Positions 47,573 to 55,903 of a stretch of 64,000 nt of DNA are shown here, piece after piece. Source of the DNA: Marinilongibacter aquaticus. Its GTDB lineage: Bacteria; Bacteroidota; Bacteroidia; Cytophagales; Spirosomataceae. The translations under genes were made by a program, and so were the position numbers. Every line of letters starts with the position of its first letter. The first letter of the stretch is position 1. A model generated the notes under the pieces. The model was not told the origin of the DNA. It saw only the letters and a list, made by a program, of their open reading frames with translations, and did no database searches. The stretch is taken from assembly GCF_020149935.1 (NCBI RefSeq), contig NZ_CP083757.1:2009501-2073500 (forward strand). Direction: 5' to 3'.

Positions 47573-47960
47573 CATAAGGCTACAAATGGTTTCGCGACTT
47601 TCAGTTCAATTTATTTTATGTGGCGATCCTATTGAGGCACGGAACTTTCCAATATAAATACCCTAAACTAATAAGTTATGTAAACAACAGAACGCTTGCA
47701 ATTCCAATTCATCCATCTTTTAGATATAGCTCATACGCTTTGAGACCAAGAGCCTGAGCATGGAACAAGGAGATTATAGATTCAAATTTTCTCAGTAAAA
47801 CCGACTTAAAATATGATAGCCATCACCGGTCAATTGTCACTAAAATCACAAAACAGATGAATCTTATTGCTAAACAGTTTGAAATCTTTTCTCCTTGTTT
47901 GACCACTGTTAAAACGCCAATTTCTTCAATTACAATTAACACTTAAATGAACTTACGTCT

Positions 47961-50900
47961 ATGAAACAAAAATTACTGATGGGTCTGGCACTGTGCTTGG
48001 GTCTGCTCTATGCCGAGCATGCAAGGGCACAATCACCAGGCGGGGTCTCTACCAACCTTCGCGTGTGGTTGAGGCCTGAAAACTTCACTCCCAGCTCGTG
48101 GACAGACGCCTCTGGGGCTTCCAATGACTTTTCGCAAACCAATGCAAGCCGGCAACCCTTTTTGACTTCTGAAGAAAGCCAGTATAACTTCAACTCCGTT
48201 GTAGACTTTGGCACTACGGGTAGTGATGCAAGGTTCATGGCCTTGCGGGACGGAAAGCCTTATACATCTGACGGTTCGAACAGTACAATGTTTGTGACCT
48301 ATCTGAACAGAAGCAATTCGGGATATGCCGACATTATAGGTTTTGGAGGTACCACAACCACTGCAAGTTTGGTGAACAGCAACGCCCCTACCTTTACCTC
48401 TTTAAATTCGAATACGGTATTATATCCTTACACTACAGCGGCGGCGGTACCTTCGATATCTACGAATGTATTCTATTTGGGCGACGTTTCGTATACTGTC
48501 GGAACTCCCGGAATCAAATACGGGCAAAATGGCCTTACGGCAACCGTAAACAATACCGTGGCCGCAGGAAATGCTCAAAATGCCAGTGGGGCTATTTTAG
48601 GCTCGCAACCCGAAGAAAGAAATGGGCTAATTGGGGAATTCATTGCTTTCGAAAGCGATTTGAACGAAAGCGACAAGATGCGTGTACGAAGTTATTTAGC
48701 TATAAAAAACGGACTTACCTTGCCTCACAATTATGTCGCTAGTAACGGTTCAACCGTATTTTGGGACACAAGCACAAACAGCGGTTACAATAACAACATC
48801 GCCGGGATTGCCAAAGACGACAATACCTTACAGGATCAACGTCAATCAAACAGCATCAATGCAGGCAATCAGGTATTGATCAGTACAACCGGACTAAGCA
48901 ACTCCAACAGCACAAACGCCACCCCCTTGACAGATCAACAATTCTTGGTGTGGGGCGACAATGGCCAAGCCAAAACCCCCGCCGTGGCTATTTCTGGTGT
49001 TTCTGGAACAAACTTCCGTTTCGGAGCCATTTGGAAAATACAAAACACAAATAGTGTGGGTACGGTACGCGTGGCCTGGCCATCCGGATTAACCAATTTA
49101 AAATTGATTCAAAGTACGGATGCTACAATTGATGCAGGCGATGTGGTCACGGATATGAGCGGGAATACCCAAACGGTAAACGGGGTGACGTACAACTATG
49201 CGGATGTGGTATTGGCCGATGGTCAATTCTTCTCATTTGCGGCCTTTGTTGCATCCCCTGGTGGAGTACTATCTGCTGCATGGTATAAAGCCGATGTGTC
49301 TTCTACCCTCTTTTCCGATGCAGGCACCACTGCCGTAACCGATGGACAGCAAGTACAACAATGGAACGACGTACAAGGCAAAGGCTACAATGTCTCTCAA
49401 AGCAATTCGAGTTTGAGACCAATATTTTCCAACTCAAACCTTCAGAATTTCAACCCAACAGTGACTTGGGACGGCAGTAACGATCAAATGATGTTCGACG
49501 CACCCACAGGTGTCAATGTAATCGACCGTGCGGATGGAACGCTTTACACTGCGGGTCGGGTACAAGATGAAACTGGAAGTGGTATGCTTGGCTTCCATTC
49601 TTCAATGGATTATCCCGGATTGCACTTCTTCAATACTGGCGGAGGCGTGTACAAATTATTGTTTTTCACTGGCGGACCTGGCTATCAAGGCCTTGCTGAT
49701 GACGCCATGGCAAGCAATATGCCCTTCACAGCAGGTGCTGGCTGGTTGAATGGAGCTGGGGCGACAGCAAGTTATGCCGCTGCAACCGTTTCATACAACG
49801 GTATTCGGACAGCCTATTCCGGAAATGAAATGCAAAACGCCGTAATAAATGATTCCAGCAGAGACCTGATGATTGGCGGAGATACAAACTATGGCGACTT
49901 TAATGGCGAACTTAACGAGTTTATTGTCTTTGAAAACAGGTTGAATGATGATGAGATGGACCGTGTGGAAAGCTATTTGGCCATCAAATACGGCAATACC
50001 TATGCAAAGGGCACACGCGATTACAAGAACTCTTCTTCTGGAGTGATTTGGGATGCGACCGCCAATGCGGGCTTTGGCAATAACATAGCCGGAATAGGGC
50101 GTGATGCACAAAGTGCACTCGACCAGAAACAATCCTGGAGCTCAAATCCTGGGCAGCAGCTTTTGATCGGTAACAATGGGGAAATTCAGACCAGCAACGC
50201 TTCGCATGGTTCTGCTTTGTCCGATGGACAGTTTTTGATCTGGGGCGACAATGGTCTTGACAAGGCACCCACAGTGGCCATTTCGGGCATTTCGGGCGTA
50301 AACTATCGCTTTGCAGCCATTTGGAAAGTCCAAAACACTAACAATGTGGGAACGGTACGCGTGGCTTGGCCTTCTGGATTGACCAACCTTAAATTGATCA
50401 AAAGCTCGGATGCCACAATCGATGCATCCGACCAAATTATCGACATGGGTGGTGCAGTCACTGTTGTATCGAGCGAAGACGATTATGTCTACGCAGACGT
50501 GAGTATTCAAGATGGTGAATATTTAAGCTTCGCCGCTTTTGTACAGGCTCCGGGTGGGGTTGTGGCCAATTTGATGATGTGGCACAAAGCCGACGACGGC
50601 ACCTCTGGAGCGGGGACGAAAGACAAGTGGAAAGACGTTTCTGTAAACAATCATGAGCTCGGACAAACCAACAATGCCGCCTACCAACCGAGCTTGGTGA
50701 CAGATGCCGAATTCGCAGCCGACGACAAAAACTATTTCTTCAATTTCAACCCCTTCTACTATTTCGATGGCACGGACGACTTCTTCTACCGTGACAATGA
50801 CGATTATTTCCCGAGTACAACAAGCCCAGGCTCAACTTATGGCGTAGTCTTTAATTCTGCAGCAACTGGTTGGAGAACTCCGTATTGTTGGGGAGATGAT

Positions 50901-53603
50901 GATCCCGACATTGTACGCAATGGAGACAACTATTATTTTGTTCGAGATAACGGCACTGTAATCAATGAGAATGTCGGCCTCACGAGCAAACCGGCCCACT
51001 TAGCCGGGATGGCCTGGAAGGGAAGCGGTGCCGCCAACAACGGCATTTACCTCAATGTAAACGGGGAAATACTTTCAACCACCTCGTACAATATTGGCAA
51101 CCTAAATACACTTAGAAATTTCTCGGTAGGTTCTGAGGGGCTAGACCTTAATGGAAATGGTAATGAAGTTTTCCAAGGGGGTATTTCTGAGGTCTTTGCC
51201 TACAGCGACGACCATCAAAATTCGGCTGGCGACGAAAAACAAAGAATCAACTCTTATTTGGCCCTCAAGTACGGGATCACGCTAAAAACAGACGACGGGA
51301 CATCCGTACCCAATTACCTGAGCAGTAGTTCGACCGTAGTGTGGGATGCAACGGCCAATGCCGCCTACAACAACAACATTGCAGGTTTATCACGAGATTT
51401 GGCCTCAGCCTTGCACCAAAGACAGTCGATTAGCGAAAACAACGGGAAACAGGTCATAATCGGAACGACTGGCTTGGCAAACACCAATGCATTGAACGGC
51501 ACTGATTTGGCTTCCGATGGACAATTCTTGATCTGGGGAGACAATGGTCTAGCCAAAGCTCCTTCAGAGTATACACCTTCGCTTGGAAACGGTGTCAATG
51601 TTCTTTTCAAGTCGATATGGAAAGTGCAGAACACTGGAAATGTAGGAACCGTACGCGTGGCCTGGCCCGCTACTGCCAACAACCTTTCATTGATTCAAAG
51701 CTCGGATGAGACTTTCGATAATTCGGACACCTTTACCGATATGTCGTCGAATACTCAAGTAATCAATGGCGTCACATACAACTATGCCGATGTGACACTC
51801 TCCGATGGGCAATATTTCACCTTTGCTACATTGATCGAGCATGCTCCGGGCGGTGTATTCTCAGGCCTGTCGCACTGGTACAGAGCGGATATCGATGCCA
51901 CAAATACAGGAGATGCCTCAGACGTAACTTCTTGGACAGATTATGCCTCTGGAGTTGTTTCTTCACAAATTTCGACGTCTCCACTTCCCAAGTATAAAAC
52001 TGGGGCTTCCGATTATTTCAACTTCAACCCCGGCCTTAATTTTACGGCAACCGATCAAAAAATCGGAAACATCACAGAATCCACTCTTTCCTCTTTGGAT
52101 TTCGACATTATCTCACTGACCAAGGAAGGCATGGCAGGTAGCCGATTCTTCAACATAGGCCGTGACAATGTAAACCTTGACGGGCTCAACTGGGATCAAC
52201 CCGGACTATGGGCCAATGGAGCCATTACTCGAAGAACAAACACGGGCGGTATCGGTGTAAATGGCGGTATTGGTGGCGGCAACCCCAACCTGTCGACCAC
52301 AAGCCCCAGTATCATGTACCATACATTCACCAACACTTCGGTGAGCAAAGGCCTGAACGGTGCAGCAAACGGCACGCCTTATGTTCACACGGCAATTGGC
52401 GAAGTGACAGGCGGGCATGTCTTCGGAGCAAACAACGGTGCGGGAACATCGGGTGACGACGGCGGTATCATAGGCAATATCGGCGAAATGATAGTCTATG
52501 GTTCAGGCAGCATCACTACAGCCGAACGCAACAAAGTAGACAGCTATTTGGCCATCAAATACGGCGTAACTCTTGATGCAAGTGTAAGCTATATCACTTC
52601 GAATGACGTAAATATTTGGGACAAAGACCTGAACACCGCCTATTACAACAACGTGGCCGGCTTGGGAAGAGATGACTTATCCGCCCTACATCAAAAGCAG
52701 AGTAAAAGCCAACATGCCAATACCAACGATCAAGTGGTGCTCGGCTTGGGCGATATCGCGGCAACCAATATGGCCAATGCCAACAACCTAAGCGACGGGG
52801 AATTCATCGTTTGGGGAGACAACGGCAATACGCAGGCCATGACCAACTCCGCATCGACCTATACGACGTTCTCGATTAACGGCAACGCGGACAATCGCCA
52901 CATGAACCGTGTATGGAAAGTGCAGAATACCAATGTCGGACAATCGCTGAAGATCAGTTTCCCAGTATCTTCTGTAGGCACAACGACCTTCTCGGGAGCA
53001 GGAGCAACTTCTTATGTCATCCTCTACGCCAGCGATGAGAATTTCACCACAGGCCTAAGCGTAGACACCTTGACCGTTGTGGGCTCCAACTACGAAGCGG
53101 AACACAGCTTCCCGAACGGAGCAAGTTTCTTCACCTTTGGAGGGGTCGTCGGTCCTGATTTGAAACCGTCCATTCTCACTTCTGGCGGTAACTACCAGGC
53201 TAATGTAAACGACACCAAAGACGTGGTCGTATCCATATCAAATATCGGGACGGATGCTGCCACTGCCCCTGTCGAGTTCTATATACCCATAATCGATGAA
53301 ACCTTCGACATCGCTTTTGACGACACCTTCACGGGCACTGTAAGTTCGGTCTACAACCTCAATGCAGACAACAGCATTTGGGAAACCCACGACAATATGG
53401 CCGGTACAAGGAAATATTTCACCCTAAAGACGGGCAACAGTATCCCTATGGGGCAAGTGGCCCATCTGAAGATTTCTTTGAAGGCTGTAGGAACAGCCAA
53501 TTCGAACGCCCTGCTCATGGTTTACGTGACTGGCGGCACCGGGGGTGGAGAGGGGCCCGAAACAAACAATTCCGGTAGCTATCAGCTGAACATAGATTTA
53601 TAA
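47961..53603 (+). CDS. Giant secreted surface protein with four LamG/DUF8202-like modules
   Basis: The 1880-residue protein has a signal peptide (LGLLYAEHARAQ, about 13-24). Four repeats of about 430 residues each follow (boundaries near 49255, 50548 and 51842). Each repeat has a PGG-V start and a concanavalin/LamG-like part (LRVWLRPENF, AAWYKADVSS). It then has LAIKYGVTL, IWD, NNIAG and QKQS motifs, then LVWGDNG and IWKVQNT, as in DUF8202-type Bacteroidota surface proteins. The tail (from about 53160) resembles a CARDB repeat (DLKPSI). No T9SS sorting domain is present at the C-terminus. It is first in unit 1 and precedes a T9SS protein by 23 bp. A role in adhesion or glycan binding is inferred. 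Confidence 0.85.
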   Translation: MKQKLLMGLALCLGLLYAEHARAQSPGGVSTNLRVWLRPENFTPSSWTDASGASNDFSQTNASRQPFLTSEESQYNFNSVVDFGTTGSDARFMALRDGKPYTSDGSNSTMFVTYLNRSNSGYADIIGFGGTTTTASLVNSNAPTFTSLNSNTVLYPYTTAAAVPSISTNVFYLGDVSYTVGTPGIKYGQNGLTATVNNTVAAGNAQNASGAILGSQPEERNGLIGEFIAFESDLNESDKMRVRSYLAIKNGLTLPHNYVASNGSTVFWDTSTNSGYNNNIAGIAKDDNTLQDQRQSNSINAGNQVLISTTGLSNSNSTNATPLTDQQFLVWGDNGQAKTPAVAISGVSGTNFRFGAIWKIQNTNSVGTVRVAWPSGLTNLKLIQSTDATIDAGDVVTDMSGNTQTVNGVTYNYADVVLADGQFFSFAAFVASPGGVLSAAWYKADVSSTLFSDAGTTAVTDGQQVQQWNDVQGKGYNVSQSNSSLRPIFSNSNLQNFNPTVTWDGSNDQMMFDAPTGVNVIDRADGTLYTAGRVQDETGSGMLGFHSSMDYPGLHFFNTGGGVYKLLFFTGGPGYQGLADDAMASNMPFTAGAGWLNGAGATASYAAATVSYNGIRTAYSGNEMQNAVINDSSRDLMIGGDTNYGDFNGELNEFIVFENRLNDDEMDRVESYLAIKYGNTYAKGTRDYKNSSSGVIWDATANAGFGNNIAGIGRDAQSALDQKQSWSSNPGQQLLIGNNGEIQTSNASHGSALSDGQFLIWGDNGLDKAPTVAISGISGVNYRFAAIWKVQNTNNVGTVRVAWPSGLTNLKLIKSSDATIDASDQIIDMGGAVTVVSSEDDYVYADVSIQDGEYLSFAAFVQAPGGVVANLMMWHKADDGTSGAGTKDKWKDVSVNNHELGQTNNAAYQPSLVTDAEFAADDKNYFFNFNPFYYFDGTDDFFYRDNDDYFPSTTSPGSTYGVVFNSAATGWRTPYCWGDDDPDIVRNGDNYYFVRDNGTVINENVGLTSKPAHLAGMAWKGSGAANNGIYLNVNGEILSTTSYNIGNLNTLRNFSVGSEGLDLNGNGNEVFQGGISEVFAYSDDHQNSAGDEKQRINSYLALKYGITLKTDDGTSVPNYLSSSSTVVWDATANAAYNNNIAGLSRDLASALHQRQSISENNGKQVIIGTTGLANTNALNGTDLASDGQFLIWGDNGLAKAPSEYTPSLGNGVNVLFKSIWKVQNTGNVGTVRVAWPATANNLSLIQSSDETFDNSDTFTDMSSNTQVINGVTYNYADVTLSDGQYFTFATLIEHAPGGVFSGLSHWYRADIDATNTGDASDVTSWTDYASGVVSSQISTSPLPKYKTGASDYFNFNPGLNFTATDQKIGNITESTLSSLDFDIISLTKEGMAGSRFFNIGRDNVNLDGLNWDQPGLWANGAITRRTNTGGIGVNGGIGGGNPNLSTTSPSIMYHTFTNTSVSKGLNGAANGTPYVHTAIGEVTGGHVFGANNGAGTSGDDGGIIGNIGEMIVYGSGSITTAERNKVDSYLAIKYGVTLDASVSYITSNDVNIWDKDLNTAYYNNVAGLGRDDLSALHQKQSKSQHANTNDQVVLGLGDIAATNMANANNLSDGEFIVWGDNGNTQAMTNSASTYTTFSINGNADNRHMNRVWKVQNTNVGQSLKISFPVSSVGTTTFSGAGATSYVILYASDENFTTGLSVDTLTVVGSNYEAEHSFPNGASFFTFGGVVGPDLKPSILTSGGNYQANVNDTKDVVVSISNIGTDAATAPVEFYIPIIDETFDIAFDDTFTGTVSSVYNLNADNSIWETHDNMAGTRKYFTLKTGNSIPMGQVAHLKISLKAVGTANSNALLMVYVTGGTGGGEGPETNNSGSYQLNIDL

Positions 53604-53626
53604 GAATCTCAAATTTGAACAATAAA

Positions 53627-54682
53627 ATGAATAAGTATAAAACAAAAAAAATGATGCTGCTGTCCCTTTTCTTGGGGATAGCGGCTTGCGGACAGGCCTT
53701 TGCCATCAATGGAACCGTCACCCAGGCCACATTCAAAGGAGCGGCTCCAGGAGAGCCCATAATCATAGGCAAACCGGGCAGTACGCTGACGGTAAGCTTA
53801 AACTTCAGCGGATCGGGCAGCTTCCCTGCGGGGCAGTTAATCGTGGACGTTGACTTTCCTCAGGGCTCTTATTCCCCTACTGCTAATTCAGACGTAATGG
53901 CAGGAGCTTTGAGCAATCTATTCGACTGGGTATGGGACGGCAGCCTACTCAAGGGAACAAACAACACTGCACTGGACGGTTCAATCTCTGGCGACATTGT
54001 CATCAATGTCTTTGGCAACTCCTCCACTTGGTCGGGCAGCGGCATGCCAACAGTCGACAATACAACAATAAATTTGCAGGACCTTTCCTTCCAGGACTCA
54101 AACGGATTGGATAATAGCAGTCTGGCGGGCATCGGAGTCGTCGATGGCCCAACCCCCGTGAAGCTTTTGGGCTTTACGGCCAGCAAGGAGGGCAGCATCG
54201 CCCTCTTGCGTTGGGGCACTGCCGAAGAGGTGAACGTGGACCGCTTCGAGATCCTCCAATCCCTGGATGCCAAGAACTGGAGAAGCATCGCCTCGGTGGA
54301 CGCCTTGGGCGAATCCACCACCGAACACTGGTACAGCTTCAACGATGCGAATCCGGCCAACGGCACCAACTACTACCGCATCAAGTCCGTCGACAGGGAC
54401 GGTGCAACCGACTTCTCCAACATCCAGTCCTTGGAATTTGAGATCGCCAATGCCGCAGCATTTTATCCCAACCCCGTAGCAGAGACCCTAAAATTGAAGG
54501 GCGAGAATTTAGCGAACGTGAACAAGGTGACCCTATTGAACATGATGGGTGGCATTTTGTTGGAGACGGATGAAATACCGGCTTCCGGCATCGATGTGCG
54601 GCAGTTACCAGCGGGTTCTTACATTGTGCGTTTGGAGCGTAAGAACGGCAGCGTGGACGCCTTCAAGGTGGTTAAGCAATAA
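53627..54682 (+). CDS. T9SS-sorted surface protein, copy 1
   Basis: The ATG at 53627 gives 351 residues; a TTG at 53615 is possible. A signal peptide ends near QAFA. The N-terminal domain (about 25-170) is a beta-rich domain with IIIGKPGSTLTVSLNF and GDIVINVFG. A fibronectin-like region follows (about 175-275; PVKLLGFTASKEG, LRWGTAEEVNVDRFE). A type A T9SS sorting domain ends the protein (about 280-351; FYPNPV, LPAGSYIVRL, FKVVKQ). It should be exported through the type IX system and anchored at the surface. From codon 176 on it is almost identical to the protein at 55904, but the N-terminal domain differs strongly. A 41-residue peptide gene follows after 28 bp. Confidence 0.9.
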   Translation: MNKYKTKKMMLLSLFLGIAACGQAFAINGTVTQATFKGAAPGEPIIIGKPGSTLTVSLNFSGSGSFPAGQLIVDVDFPQGSYSPTANSDVMAGALSNLFDWVWDGSLLKGTNNTALDGSISGDIVINVFGNSSTWSGSGMPTVDNTTINLQDLSFQDSNGLDNSSLAGIGVVDGPTPVKLLGFTASKEGSIALLRWGTAEEVNVDRFEILQSLDAKNWRSIASVDALGESTTEHWYSFNDANPANGTNYYRIKSVDRDGATDFSNIQSLEFEIANAAAFYPNPVAETLKLKGENLANVNKVTLLNMMGGILLETDEIPASGIDVRQLPAGSYIVRLERKNGSVDAFKVVKQ

Positions 54683-54900
54683 TTTTGAAAATCATTAAAG
54701 GACAGAAATCATGAACAAGAAACATACATCGAGAAACAAATACACCAAACCGAGCTTGAAGAAGCTGGGCAGCGTAAAGGAACTGACTTTGAAGACCGGT
54801 TCCAGCACGGACGGCTTCACAGTCTATACCCCGTAATCTTAATGTTCAATACTATCCACTGACTAACCAAAGCCCGTCATGCAAATGCTTGACGGGTTCT
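54141..54900 (+). repeat. Long direct repeat, copy 1
   Basis: About 760 bp here and at 56451-57210 (offset 2310) are nearly identical. The repeat starts at tcgatggccc, covers the fibronectin-like and sorting domains of the surface protein, the 28-bp spacer and the 41-residue peptide gene, and ends in the terminator. The sequences before it are unrelated. This points to duplication followed by conversion of the 3' parts only. Confidence 0.85.
54711..54836 (+). CDS. Lasso-type RiPP precursor-like peptide, copy 1
   Basis: This 41-residue frame starts MNKKHTSRNK and has an AAGGA-like ribosome site before the ATG. Residues Y11, P14, L16, G20 and T26 fit the lasso leader pattern YxxPxLxxxGxxxxxT exactly; that pattern is bound by the RRE protein in known systems. 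T26 would be the penultimate leader residue, making a core KTGSSTDGFTVYTP of 14 residues. Asp34 is then core position 7 (or 8 if the core starts at L27), as needed for a macrolactam ring. F36 and Y39 could act as plugs. The copy at 57021 is identical in protein. No cyclase, protease or RRE gene is in the window, so modification is inferred. Confidence 0.75.
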   Translation: MNKKHTSRNKYTKPSLKKLGSVKELTLKTGSSTDGFTVYTP

Positions 54901-54905
54901 TTCAT
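54872..54905 (+). terminator. Terminator of unit 1
   Basis: CCCGTCA (54873-54879) pairs with TGACGGG (54890-54896), followed by TTCTTTCATTTT. It lies about 35 bp after the peptide stop and closes unit 1. The homologous hairpin closes unit 2. Confidence 0.75.
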
Positions 54906-55014
54906 TTTATGCACTCTTGCTGCTCTTTACGAATCCCCCCTTTGACGAGAAGTCAATTCTCGCAAGCTCCATCCGTGCAATCTCACAAGAAACCATTATT
55001 AACAGATTCAATTA

Positions 55015-55081
55015 GAACAAATTACCACACTTAATCGACAAGATACTCAACATCCATTCCTGTCAAAATTCCTCAATTTTG
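55015..55081 (+). promoter_or_regulatory. Direct-repeat promoter, site C (unit 2)
   Basis: GAACAAATT (55015-55023) and GACAAGATA (55037-55045) are 22 bp apart with CACAC at offset 11. CAATTTTG (55074-55081) lies exactly 37 bp after the second half-site, like sites B and D. The bases between and around the half-sites also match site B closely (ATTAcCACAC, GATACtCAAC). Transcription would start near 55088, over 800 nt before the T9SS gene and 240 nt before the diverged peptide gene. Confidence 0.6.
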
Positions 55082-55101
55082 ACTTCGGGTATATTCTCGA
55101 A

Positions 55102-55257
55102 ATGAACGAAATATCCCTCCTGAAAAAACTTAACAAATCAAACACTGACAGAAGTAACACAATTCAAAGACAGAGACCGCCAACAAAGAAAAAAGGCATA
55201 TCACTCCCCCAAAGCATTTCCGTCAAAATGATAAACAGTAGGGCCGATATGCAGTGA
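55102..55257 (+). CDS. Doubtful lysine-rich small frame in the unit 2 leader
   Basis: The frame encodes 51 residues beginning MNEISLLKKLNKSN, rich in Lys, Ser and Arg. It starts only about 14 nt after the predicted transcription start of site C, which would make it the first frame of unit 2. It shows a Pro and a Gly six residues apart in a lysine-rich stretch, as in the peptide leader, but no other leader residue. It may be a decayed precursor or chance. Confidence 0.2.
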   Translation: MNEISLLKKLNKSNTDRSNTIQRQRPPTKKKGISLPQSISVKMINSRADMQ

Positions 55258-55329
55258 TACATCTTGTGAAATTGCGGACAACGTACGGTAAAACGAACAA
55301 CAAATTAAAACACTAAACTATAAAATATC

Positions 55330-55461
55330 ATGCAAAACAAAATCCATGGCAAACACACCAAGCCTCATCAAAAAAGGCCGGACTCGATGACAGAAGGTAC
55401 ATTGCCGACAGAATCGAGCCGTGATGCCTTTGTGACCTATTCTATCCTCATTGAACTTTGA
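55330..55461 (+). CDS. Diverged paralogue of the lasso-type precursor peptide
   Basis: This 43-residue frame aligns without gaps to the 41-residue peptide over 31 positions (from H9 here to Y11 there) with 14 identities. These are TKP, K, S, E, TL, T, SS, D, F and Y. It keeps the positions equivalent to T26, D34, F36 and Y39. It has lost Y11 (His here), L16 (Gln) and G20 (Asp), three of the leader residues expected to contact an RRE. It also has a four-residue C-terminal extension (LIEL). It lies in the unit 2 leader, upstream of the second T9SS gene. It may be a decaying precursor, or one processed by a different partner. Confidence 0.55.
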   Translation: MQNKIHGKHTKPHQKRPDSMTEGTLPTESSRDAFVTYSILIEL

Positions 55462-55903
55462 AAACTTTTTTGCAAGAAGCATGAAACCTTCCCCCACTTC
55501 ATTCCCTCATTATACGTTTACATCATAGCCAATTGAGCACACCTTTATGATGGGGCGAGCACAAAACCGATCCATATGTTTTTGCACTTACAATTTCTTT
55601 GGCATACTGGTCAATGCCAACACTGACTAGGCTCCAATTTCCATTCACGGTTCCGGCAAATTAAATGCAAGCTTTTGAACAAGCCATTTCAATTATAGAG
55701 AATGAACGACTACATATTTTCTTTTACAATCAAACAAAAAAATCAGACTACCGTTTTCGCAGCACCTTTTAATGGCCTTGCTGCTGTCTTCACTTGACGG
55801 CCGTACGCCTAAGTCGAGAGGAGAACCCGTAGAAAGTGATGGCAACAATATTGTCAATTATCCAATTCCAATAAACAAACCGTAAAATCTAAATGTTTCT
55901 AAA

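Larger units (their letters stand above)
45777..47960. other. Long non-coding region with three direct-repeat elements
   Basis: About 2.2 kb separates HTCS2 from the 1880-residue gene. I find no convincing protein gene. It contains three of the four GACAAGAT-type elements (sites A, D and B), a run of hairpins at 46797-46891 and a small frame at 46463-46696 of doubtful status. The low coding density and repeated promoter elements suggest either regulatory RNA or the remains of a deleted transcription unit. Confidence 0.6.
54906..55903. other. Region between units 1 and 2
   Basis: About 1 kb separates the unit 1 terminator from the second T9SS gene. It holds site C and its promoter (55015-55081), a lysine-rich small frame (55102-55257) and the diverged peptide gene (55330-55461). 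The last 440 bp have no assignable gene; short frames near 55700-55890 show no family features. Confidence 0.55.

Noticed and set aside
45777-47960. Possible CRISPR array or tandem repeat in the long non-coding region
   Set aside because: The GACAAGAT half-sites recur only at irregular distances (hundreds of bases) and have no repeat-spacer pattern. They fit operators better.
55690-55892. Two short frames (MNDYIFSFTIKQKN and MALLLSSLDGRTPK starts) before the second T9SS gene
   Set aside because: They overlap each other in different frames, and neither shows the leader pattern or a core resembling the peptides.
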